Source: Chloroflexota bacterium (lineage in GTDB: Bacteria > Chloroflexota > Dehalococcoidia > SZUA-161 > SpSt-899). Taken from it: a stretch of DNA of 8,290 nucleotides. Positions within the stretch are counted from its first letter, which is position 1, and each line of letters begins with the position of its first letter. The position numbers were made by a program, and so were the translations under genes. Shown one piece after another: positions 1 through 5,052 of this stretch. Below the pieces are notes generated by a model. It was not told the origin of the DNA, searched no databases, and saw nothing but the letters and a program-made list of their open reading frames with translations. Location of the stretch: the NCBI GenBank assembly GCA_018725455.1, contig QLUN01000030.1, positions 1-8,290 on the forward strand, given 5' to 3'.

Positions 1-66
1 TGTCGGTGCCCCGGGGGTGGTCAATTTGGATGAAAAGCAAGTGGGTCAATAACGTGAAAAGTGACA
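1..66. mobile_element. Probable terminal end of an IS21-family insertion sequence
   Basis: No gene lies here, but two imperfect tandem copies of a ~21-bp unit are visible. One is at 17-37 (GTGG TCAAT TTGGA TGAAAAG) and one at 41-61 (GTGGG TCAAT AACG TGAAAAG). The second is followed by TGACA at 62-66. Reading inward on the other strand, the end would start TGTCACTTTTCACG. IS21-family elements characteristically begin with TGT and carry several subterminal repeats bound by the IstA transposase, so this looks like one end of such an element with istA/istB lying to the left of the window. No coding sequence is present to confirm it. It could also be an unrelated repeat-rich intergenic region. Confidence 0.4.
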
Positions 67-142
67 TAATGAAATGTGGTATATGTAACAGGTAAGTTTT
101 TCCAAAAATTGTGCTTGACAGGTTTAATGAAATGTGGTATAT
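67..142. repeat. 18-bp direct repeat, two exact copies
   Basis: TAATGAAATGTGGTATAT occurs at 67-84 and again at 125-142, a 58-bp period. The first copy directly follows the putative IS21-type terminus at 66. The second copy carries the -10 region of the promoter upstream of the transposase remnant. The sequence between the copies is not clearly repeated. The repeat may mark a duplicated promoter end of the IS1182-like element or a short duplication made during rearrangement. Confidence 0.7.
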
Positions 143-143
143 T
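115..143 (+). promoter_or_regulatory. Near-consensus sigma70-type promoter upstream of the transposase remnant
   Basis: TTGACA (115-120), a 17-bp spacer, and TATATT (138-143) form an almost perfect vegetative promoter reading rightward. It lies about 50 bp before the start of recognisable transposase homology. It probably belonged to the transposase gene before the 5' part of that gene was lost. Confidence 0.6.
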
Positions 144-191
144 GAACTTAGCTTTTGGAGAAACTAAACTGTTACAAAAAATATACACTAC

Positions 192-710
192 ACATACTGT
201 CAGGTTGCGGTTGATGAGAAAGAAGGGGTGATTGTAGCCGCTGAAATAACTAGCGAAGCTAATGATAAAAGGCAGATGCTGCCCATGCTTGAGAAGGTAG
301 AAGAAACAATGGAGAAAAAGCCTGAGAAGGCAGTAATGGATGCTGGCTATTACTCCAAAGGCAATCTGGAGAAAGCAGAAAAAATGGAAACCGATTGCTA
401 TGTAACCTCCAGGAAGTGGGAAGAGGAGGTTCAAGAGAAGGGCAGCCAGGAAAAAGAAGAGACCAAGGCAGTTGTGAGTAGTATTGCTAAATCGCCATTA
501 CAAAAAGGTGTAGAAATAGCTAGCGGAGATAGAGCTATAGAGGATGCTGGAACAAGACCAGATAGGGAGACAGCTGATGCAGTAAGGAGAATGGCAGCTA
601 AATTGCAAACCAAAGAAGGCAAGGAGATTTATCGCCAGCGTAAAAAGATTGTGGAACCAGTTTTTGGACAAATGAAGTCTAATCTGGGGTTAGCTGTTCG
701 TAGAAGATAG
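192..710 (+). pseudogene. IS1182-family (DDE) transposase, C-terminal remnant
   Basis: The reading frame is open from 168. Transposase homology starts at about 192 with YCQVAVDEKEGVIVAAE, the usual family block just before the central domain. The frame then holds an LPMLEKVEE segment, DAGYYSKGNL (family context of the second catalytic Asp) and KKIVEPVFGQMKSNLG (catalytic Glu motif). The first catalytic Asp and the whole N-terminal region are missing. Intact family members are roughly 450 to 550 residues, while about 170 remain here. The C-terminus also ends early: the family normally continues FRRFLLRG after NLG, but this frame gives LAVRRR and stops, which suggests an indel. The GTG at 228 is the first usable start codon but lies inside the conserved block, so I treat the gene as truncated and not as a short transposase. 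Codon use is A-rich (AAG, AGA, GAA), unlike the neighbouring genes, as expected for acquired DNA. Confidence 0.85.
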
Positions 711-1157
711 CTCCCTCATTTCGGCACACTGGGGATGGACGGTCACCTTAAGCCATTCACGCGCAGCCTGGGTCCCTTCAATCGGGGAGGTATTTGCTCG
801 GGGTGAATTCTCTGGACCATTTGGTCAGGTGGCTGGTGCATGGGCCTTGCTCCAAGTTAATCGCCACCTTCAGACATTCCGGACTACGAGCAGGTATATG
901 TAACCGTCGGCTTTTTGGCCTGCTTGGTATGTCGAGCATGCCTGAGGCGAGCTGAGCATCTAAAGGAATATGTCTATTCTCACCTTGAAAACTGCTACGC
1001 CAGGGCGAGCGAGGCAAGCAAATATTGGTTTTCTCACCCGCCCTAGGTTGGGGATTTAATCCGTTTTTCTGAATTTCTCAAGCTTGCTGCCCCAACTGCG
1101 GAAGACTTATTTTGTGGTAGCCTGTACACAAGGTATCCCTAGTCTTCTTGGGGGCCA
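711..1157. other. 447-bp stretch without a recognisable gene
   Basis: This lies between the transposase remnant and the 3' end of the argC remnant. I see no SD-supported start codon and no protein motif on either strand. A 61-codon open stretch on the plus strand (861-1046; VYVTVGFLACLVCRACL in its middle) has no credible start and no family I recognise. A minus-strand frame at 778-1017 is also open but reads like non-coding sequence. argJ, the usual neighbour of argC, is not here. The stretch is probably decayed mobile-element or gene debris. Confidence 0.4.
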
Positions 1158-1736
1158 CTATTTTAAGGATAAATGGTCACCCCCCCCCAGCCCCATCCCC
1201 TCCGGGAAGCCCAGCATCAGATTCATGTTCTGCAATGCCTGCCCCGCCCCGCCCTTCACCAGATTATCAAGGCAGCTTATCACCACCAGTCTTCCGGTTC
1301 GCCGGTCCACCGTGGGATGAACCAAGCAGAAGTTACTCCTCCAGGTCTGCTTGGTCTGCGGCGGCCCCTCAACCACCCGCACGAAGGGCTCGTCACGGTA
1401 GAAATCCCGATAGACTTCTCGAATCCCTTCGACACTGATTTCGTTGCGCAGTCTGGCGTAGCACGAACTCAAGATGCCGCGGGTCATCGGAATCAGGTGC
1501 GGCACGAAGGTGACCGAAAGCGGGATGCTTTTGGTCTGATCTTGCAGCTCCTGGACTATCTCCGGCAGGTGACGGTGTCCCTCGAGAGCATAGGCGAAGA
1601 CGTTCTCGTTGACCTCAGCGTAATGAGTGGTAAGAGTCGGGGTTCGACCGGCTCCGGAGACACCCGACTTGCTATCGATGATGACATCGGGCTCAACGAT
1701 CCCCTCTCGGATGGCGGGGGCAAGAGCAAGGATGGA
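1158..1736 (-). pseudogene. argC: N-acetyl-gamma-glutamyl-phosphate reductase (ArgC), 5'-truncated remnant
   Basis: ArgC makes N-acetylglutamate semialdehyde from N-acetylglutamyl phosphate with NADPH, in arginine biosynthesis. The 192 residues here match the C-terminal half. They begin SILALAPAIREG, continue with DSKSGVSGAGR and YAEVNENVFAYALEGHRHLPEI, then PHLIPMTRGIL, VVSCLDNLVKGGAGQA-type sequence (here VVISCLDNLVKG), and LMLGFPEGMGL near the end. In intact enzymes (~345 residues) SILALAP directly follows the catalytic NPGCYPTA motif. That motif and the whole NADP-binding domain are absent, so it cannot be active. The frame is otherwise uninterrupted, which suggests a recent loss. The first codon immediately follows, in frame, the TGA of the metallopeptidase gene upstream. 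No start codon or SD belongs to the fragment. Near its 3' end a run of nine C on the plus strand (1180-1188) precedes a slightly odd C-terminus (GGGDHLSLK). Confidence 0.9.
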
Positions 1737-2102
1737 TCACTTGCCAAGTTCGTTGAGCCTGGCATCGCTGATGCCGAAGTAGTGGGCAATCTCGTGCCTC
1801 ACCGTATCCTGTATCTTTCGTATGATCCTCGCATCGGAGCGGCAGTGCATTTCGATTGGCCTCTGGAAAATGGTTATCCTGTCTGGTAAGACCATGTTAT
1901 ATGACCCTCCCCGATTGGAGAGTGGTATGCCTTCATAAAGTCCCAGCAGATTTTCGCGGTGTCTGACCCTCGTTGCAGTCAGTTGATCCGGGGTTGGCCA
2001 GTCCTGCACCATCACCGCGATGTTCTCCAGCCTCTCGGCGAACGGCGGGGGCAGCCCATCGAGCGCTGCTGCGACTAGCTCTTCGAATCGCTCTCTTTCC
2101 AT
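1737..2102 (-). CDS. Small zincin-like metallopeptidase family protein (PF06262/DUF1025 type)
   Basis: This encodes 121 residues, the normal size for this family of small cytoplasmic zincin-fold proteins. A zinc-site motif, RHEIAHYFGISDARL, lies at residues 102-116 (HExxH at 103-107, followed by G and D as in HExxHxxGxxD). The N-terminus MERERFEELVAAALDGLPPPFAERLENIAV is typical of the family. Substrate and role are poorly known for the family. I start it at the ATG at 2102 because homology begins there; a TTG at 2120 would add six unfamiliar residues. No clear SD precedes either start. The protein looks complete, ending LNELGK. Its stop is followed directly by the argC remnant on the same strand, so any downstream partner has been lost or replaced. 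Confidence 0.85.
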   Translation of the reverse strand: MERERFEELVAAALDGLPPPFAERLENIAVMVQDWPTPDQLTATRVRHRENLLGLYEGIPLSNRGGSYNMVLPDRITIFQRPIEMHCRSDARIIRKIQDTVRHEIAHYFGISDARLNELGK

Positions 2103-2510
2103 AACGGATTCAAAGTTCAAGGTTCAACGGTTACAAGCCCCAACCCCGAACCGTGAACAGACCCCCATAAGTACGCATTGGGGGCACCTGGGCCGTTGCA
2201 ACCGGCTCACCCTTCACCCATGCTCTACCAGGTTCATGGTTTCAATCTCTTACTAGTCCCTTACATCTAAACTCTTGCACAAAATGGCAAAAACTTGAAA
2301 TCACAAATCCCAAGTACCAATTTCCAAACAAATTCCAATGACAAAACAGCTAAGAGAGTATATTATCACAGGGTTATATATGCCGGCAAGCAGTCAGTGG
2401 CCAGAAGATAGAAGATAAGATCATCAAATGGATTCCCCCTCTGAAACCCCCTGAAGCGATTGACCCCGTGTAATAGACGTCACAAGCGAGGCTCTCATCT
2501 TAAGCAACAT
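2103..2510. other. 408-bp non-coding region with short repeats and hairpins
   Basis: This lies between the metallopeptidase start and the selC 3' end. It contains a loose TTCAA iteration (2108-2127). An imperfect inverted repeat (GTTCAACGGTT 2122-2132 with AACCGTGAAC 2149-2158) follows, then a CCCCCA/TGGGGG hairpin (2162-2167 with 2179-2184). A purine- and CA-rich low-complexity stretch (about 2280-2345) contains CAAATCCCAAG, CCAATTTCCAAACAAATTCC and AATGACAAAA. I see no supported gene and no strong promoter for the metallopeptidase. Confidence 0.5.
2290..2345. repeat. CA-rich low-complexity block resembling a dispersed intergenic repeat
   Basis: The block iterates short words such as AAATCACAAATCCCAAG, CCAATTTCC and AAACAAATTCC and ends AATGACAAAA. 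From memory, similar text appears in many copies between genes in several environmental bacterial genomes. Only one copy is present here, so I cannot show from this window that it is repeated. It does not code for anything on either strand. Confidence 0.35.
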
Positions 2511-2606
2511 TGGCGGGAGTGAGGGGAGTCGAACCACCATGAGCATCGAGAGATACCCACCAACGGATTTGAAGTCCGCGAGGCCCACCGGAGCCCATTC
2601 ACTCCC
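2511..2606 (-). tRNA. selC: tRNA-Sec (anticodon UCA), CCA encoded
   Basis: This tRNA inserts selenocysteine at recoded UGA codons. The minus strand folds as a selenocysteine tRNA. There is an 8-bp acceptor stem (GGGAGTGA with TCACTCCC), and a 6-bp D stem (GGGCTC with GGGCCT, loop CGGT). The anticodon loop is CTTCAAA with anticodon TCA (plus strand 2570-2572). The variable arm is long (TGGGTATC with GATGCTCA, 8 bp including G-U pairs, loop TCTC). The T loop is TTCGACT, and a discriminator G is followed by encoded CCA. The D stem and long variable arm separate it from an ordinary suppressor tRNA. Oddity: only four bases separate the T loop from an 8-bp acceptor, and one T-stem position is a T-C mismatch (8/4 or 7/5, not the usual bacterial 8/5). 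The gene is flanked by broken genes. Its presence implies the organism makes selenoproteins, although none is visible here. Confidence 0.93.
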
Positions 2607-2678
2607 TTAAGTTTAACGCCACCGATCGAGGTTATAAAGGCTTGTTGCAATTGGTGTTGTATTTCGGCAGCGAGTTCT

Positions 2679-2707
2679 ATTATACTTAATGGGGAGGCTT
2701 TATTCAA
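2679..2707 (-). promoter_or_regulatory. Probable selC promoter
   Basis: Reading leftward, TTGAAT (2707-2702), a 17-bp spacer and a perfect TATAAT (2684-2679) make a good sigma70-type promoter. It sits about 70 bp upstream of the selC 5' end, and no other gene lies between. The -35 box matches four of six consensus bases. Confidence 0.55.
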
Positions 2708-2858
2708 ATATTCCTCTCTCACGGAAACGATCATGTCAAATTGGGCCGAATTAGAAAAGAAGAGAGTGTTTACATAACCTATCTGAAAGAATCTCTCGGC
2801 TTACTTCAGGAAGAAACCCCTCTGGAATGAATTCTGCAACAGTCTCAAGAAGTATTTT

Positions 2859-2975
2859 GTGGGAATAATCCCCGCAATCGACCTCCGAAACGGTAAGTAC
2901 GTTCCCCTGTATCAGGGTGACTACTCCTGGGAGATGATTCTCTCCGAGGACCCGGCAGCAATGGCCCTGCGCTAC
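2859..2975 (+). pseudogene. hisA: HisA (phosphoribosylformimino-AICAR isomerase), 3'-truncated remnant
   Basis: HisA isomerises ProFAR to PRFAR in histidine biosynthesis and is a TIM barrel of about 240 residues. From a GTG at 2859 the frame reads GIIPAIDLRNGKYVPLYQGD then YSWEMILSEDPAAMALRYR, a clear match to the first ~39 residues, including the catalytic Asp of the AIDL motif. Homology then ends abruptly at the stop codon of the DUF1385 gene, which runs the opposite way. The rest of the open frame is antisense to that gene and has no HisA character. About five sixths of the protein is missing, including the second catalytic Asp. No strong SD precedes the GTG and no hisH or other his gene lies upstream. 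The fragment is non-functional. Confidence 0.88.
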
Positions 2976-3850
2976 CGGATGGCTTCAGTCTCGATCACTC
3001 CCTCGAGCGCCGCTATAGCTACCTCGACTTGCTGGGCATCGGGTTGGCGAGTGGTCAGCGACTGGAGCGCCCGGCTGGGAGCCATGATGGCTCGGACGAT
3101 GCGGTTTCCGGCATGGTTGGCGGCGAGGTGGATCAGCTCATAGCCAATCGCGGCGATTACGGGGAGAAGGGCGAGTCGCAAGAGGAGGCGAAGCCACAGC
3201 GCCGGCTGACCGGTGAAGGCGAAGGCCATAATGGCGATAACCATAACGATGAGCAGAAAGCCGGTTCCACATCGAGTGTGGGAGGTGCTGTATCGCTGGA
3301 CCTCCTCTACCGTCATCGGGGCTCCCGTTTCGTAGGCGTTGACCGCCTTGTGCTCTGCACCGTGGTAAGCAAAAACCCGGCGAATATCGGGCACACGTGA
3401 TATCAAGGCCAGATACGCAATAAAGATAAGCAGGCGAATAATGCCATCGGCGGCATTGCTGAGAATCGGTGAGGTCGTCAGGCGATCGATGCCGTAATGA
3501 GTGATCAGCATCGGCAGGACCACGAATAGAGCCACCCCAAAAGCAAGGCCGAGAATCATCGTGGCCCCCAGTATCCCTGGCTTGAGTTCCTCCTTCAGCT
3601 CTGACTCAGCGGCTACCTTAGCGGAAAACATCAGCGCCTTGACACCGAGAATAAAGGCCTCAATGAGTGCAAAGGTGCCGCGCAACAGCGGCACCTTTCG
3701 CAGACGACCGGCGTAAACGGTACGCAGAGGCTCGTCCATTGAGACAATCTCACCATCCGGACGGCGAACGGCGACCTTCACCCGATCAGGCCCCCGCATC
3801 ATCACTCCTTCAAGAACCGCCTGTCCGCCATATCGAAATCGCTTGGTCAA
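2972..3850 (-). CDS. DUF1385 family membrane protein (YqhQ-like)
   Basis: This encodes 292 residues from the TTG at 3850, close to the family norm of about 300. Family signatures are GGQAVLEGVMMRG (residues 8-20), YHGAEHKAVNAYE (162-174) and HTRCGTGFLL (191-200). About four hydrophobic segments are visible (97-117, 137-153, 197-214, 218-238), so it is an inner-membrane protein. The molecular function of the family is not established. I prefer the TTG start because it overlaps the rsmI stop (TTGA), has a GGGGGAG SD five bases before it, and gives MTKRFRYGGQAV, the usual N-terminus. An ATG at 3874 would add eight residues inside rsmI. The gene is probably cotranscribed and translationally coupled with rsmI. 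Its 3' end abuts the hisA remnant, but its own C-terminus looks natural. Confidence 0.9.
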   Translation of the reverse strand: MTKRFRYGGQAVLEGVMMRGPDRVKVAVRRPDGEIVSMDEPLRTVYAGRLRKVPLLRGTFALIEAFILGVKALMFSAKVAAESELKEELKPGILGATMILGLAFGVALFVVLPMLITHYGIDRLTTSPILSNAADGIIRLLIFIAYLALISRVPDIRRVFAYHGAEHKAVNAYETGAPMTVEEVQRYSTSHTRCGTGFLLIVMVIAIMAFAFTGQPALWLRLLLRLALLPVIAAIGYELIHLAANHAGNRIVRAIMAPSRALQSLTTRQPDAQQVEVAIAALEGVIETEAIR

Positions 3851-4548
3851 TTGATCTCCCCCCCTTTTCCACATTTTGGCTCCCGGGCTTTCCCTTCAAT
3901 AACCAGGGTGAATTCTCCCCTCGGCTCCGCAAAGTGCTCGATGGCCTGACTTACTGTGCCTCGGAAGATCTCCTCGTGAAGCTTGGTCATCTCGCGGCAG
4001 ACGGCAAGTCTTCGTTCGCCCAGCACCTCGCCCAGATCCCCCAGCGCCGATCTCAGACGATGCGGTGTCTCAAAAGCAACGATAGTCCGTGGCTCCGCGG
4101 CGATGGACTGGAGCAGTTTTCTCCTCGCGCCATTTTTCCGCGGCAGGAATCCCAGGTGGATGAACTGCTCTGTAGTGAGCCCCGACACAGCCAGGGCAGC
4201 GGGAATAGCCGAGGGTCCCGGAACGGGCACCACCTTTACCTCATCATCAATTGCAGCCAGAACAAGATCGTAGCCTGGATCGTTGATTCCGGGCATGCCT
4301 GCCTCCGAAACGAGTGCCACGTCTCCATGCTCAAGAGCCCTCAACAGGTACGGGAGCTTGGCTCGCTTGTTATGCTCATGGTAGCTGGTCAGAGGGGTCT
4401 TGATCTGATGCGCGGAAAGGAGCCGTTTGGTCTTGCGCGTATCTTCTGCGGCAATTAATCCTACCTCATGCAAGACCCGGATCGCCCGCAGGGTCATGTC
4501 CTCCAAATTACCGATAGGGGTAGCCACCACATAGAGCGTAGACATCAT
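3847..4548 (-). CDS. rsmI: 16S rRNA (cytidine1402-2'-O)-methyltransferase RsmI
   Basis: RsmI methylates the 2'-OH of C1402 in 16S rRNA at the ribosomal P site, using S-adenosylmethionine. The 233 residues show the tetrapyrrole-methylase-like fold. Visible blocks are LYVVATPIGNLEDMTLRAI (5-23), AAEDTRKTKRLL (33-44), SEAGMPGINDPGYDLV (81-96, variant of SDAGTPGISDPG), the cofactor-loop VPGPSAIPAAL (109-119), FETPHRL (159-165), CREMTK (184-189) and GEFTLVIEG (211-219). It lacks the ~50-residue C-terminal extension of the E. coli enzyme (286 aa), a length difference seen in other short members. Two tandem ATG codons (4548 and 4545) are candidate starts. No SD is present, and a TATAAT box ends five bases before the first ATG, which suggests a leaderless mRNA. 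It overlaps the next gene, the DUF1385 membrane protein. Confidence 0.95.
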   Translation of the reverse strand: MMSTLYVVATPIGNLEDMTLRAIRVLHEVGLIAAEDTRKTKRLLSAHQIKTPLTSYHEHNKRAKLPYLLRALEHGDVALVSEAGMPGINDPGYDLVLAAIDDEVKVVPVPGPSAIPAALAVSGLTTEQFIHLGFLPRKNGARRKLLQSIAAEPRTIVAFETPHRLRSALGDLGEVLGERRLAVCREMTKLHEEIFRGTVSQAIEHFAEPRGEFTLVIEGKAREPKCGKGGEIN

Positions 4549-4553
4549 AGTTA

Positions 4554-4559
4554 ATTATA
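4554..4559 (-). promoter_or_regulatory. -10 box of rsmI, positioned for a leaderless transcript
   Basis: A perfect TATAAT (reading leftward) ends five bases before the rsmI ATG, so transcription should begin at or within a few bases of the start codon. A -35 box is weak (TGGCTA at 4582-4577, 17-bp spacer). No SD lies between the box and the ATG. Confidence 0.5.
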
Positions 4560-4574
4560 CACGAGCTGTCAGCG

Positions 4575-4621
4575 TTTAGCCATCAGCTTTCAGCGCCCCA
4601 CCCCACTGATGAAAGGCTAAA
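4575..4621. repeat. Imperfect inverted repeat between divergent rsmI and rpsF
   Basis: TTTAGCCATCAG (4575-4586) pairs with CTGATGAAAGGCTAAA (4606-4621) if the four bases GAAA bulge out. It lies between the divergent promoters. It may be a small dispersed repeat (the text AGCTTTCAGC/GCTGTCAGC nearby also has that look), or part of a shared regulatory region. No known operator is recognised. Confidence 0.35.
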
Positions 4622-4668
4622 GCCTTAATTCCGGCCAGAACAAACTGACAGATGATAGCTCGAAATAC

Positions 4669-4697
4669 TTGCCATTGGTCAGTTTACATGATATAAT
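4669..4697 (+). promoter_or_regulatory. Strong extended -10 promoter for rpsF-ssb
   Basis: TTGCCA (4669-4674), a 17-bp spacer and a perfect TATAAT (4692-4697), preceded by TGA giving the TGnTATAAT extended -10. Transcription should start near 4704 and leave a leader of about 40 bases. That looks too short for the S6:S18-binding leader structure known from other bacteria. Confidence 0.75.
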
Positions 4698-4744
4698 AAT
4701 GTGTTCTATAAGGGAATCAATAAACTCAAGGTATGAGGAGGGAT

Positions 4745-5032
4745 TTGCGCAGCTACGAACTGACGGTAATAATCGATCCAGAGATCGCTGAGGAGGATGT
4801 CCCTCAGGCGCTGGACAAACTCACGGCAATAATTGCCAGGAGCAGTGGCAGCGTCAATGAGGTCAACCGCTGGGGAAGACGGAGATTGACCTATCCGATA
4901 GAGCGTCATAGGGAGGGCAATTATGTGATGATAAAGATGGAGATGGAGCCGGATAAGGTGTCCGAGTTTGAAGGTAGCTTGAATCGTGCTGAAGAGTACC
5001 TTCGCCATTTGCTAGTCAGACCGGGCGATTAA
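4745..5032 (+). CDS. rpsF: 30S ribosomal protein S6
   Basis: S6 binds 16S rRNA in the central domain of the small subunit together with S18, whose gene follows ssb. The product shows the S6 ferredoxin-like fold sequence: RSYELTVIIDPEI at the N-terminus, VNEVNRWGRRRLTYPIERHREG in the middle, and GNYVMIKMEMEP with LNRAEEYLRHLLVRP at the end. From the TTG at 4745 it has 95 residues, matching family length. I prefer this start because it yields MRSYEL, the usual S6 beginning, and GAGGAGG lies just upstream. An in-frame ATG at 4733 would add MRRD and place that SD inside the gene; it has only a weak AAGG before it. ssb starts 20 bases after the stop, so the two form an operon. Confidence 0.95.
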   Translation: MRSYELTVIIDPEIAEEDVPQALDKLTAIIARSSGSVNEVNRWGRRRLTYPIERHREGNYVMIKMEMEPDKVSEFEGSLNRAEEYLRHLLVRPGD

Positions 5033-5052
5033 ATCGACGGAAGGAGTTCGAA

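Noticed and set aside
21..434. 137-codon minus-strand ORF
   Set aside because: It spans the IS end, the promoter and the antisense of the transposase remnant. The hydrophobic translation is a by-product of A/T-rich sequence.
1730..1745. UGA between the metallopeptidase and the in-frame argC remnant as a selenocysteine codon making a fusion protein
   Set aside because: The presence of selC makes this tempting. However, the metallopeptidase ends at its normal family length, and Sec has no expected role there. I also see no convincing SECIS-like hairpin just after the UGA. Being in the same frame has a one-in-three chance.
1173..1889. Long 238-codon plus-strand ORF
   Set aside because: It is antisense to the argC remnant and the metallopeptidase, both clear by homology. 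Its own translation shows no family motif.
2495..2734. 79-codon minus-strand ORF over selC
   Set aside because: It covers the tRNA gene and its promoter and has no protein similarity that I recognise.
3667..4458. 263-codon plus-strand ORF and several other plus-strand frames at 3029-4273
   Set aside because: These are shadows of rsmI and the DUF1385 gene on the other strand; there are no motifs and no SD.
4704..4744. S6:S18-binding autoregulatory leader in front of rpsF
   Set aside because: The predicted leader is only about 40 bases and shows no matching stem-loop.
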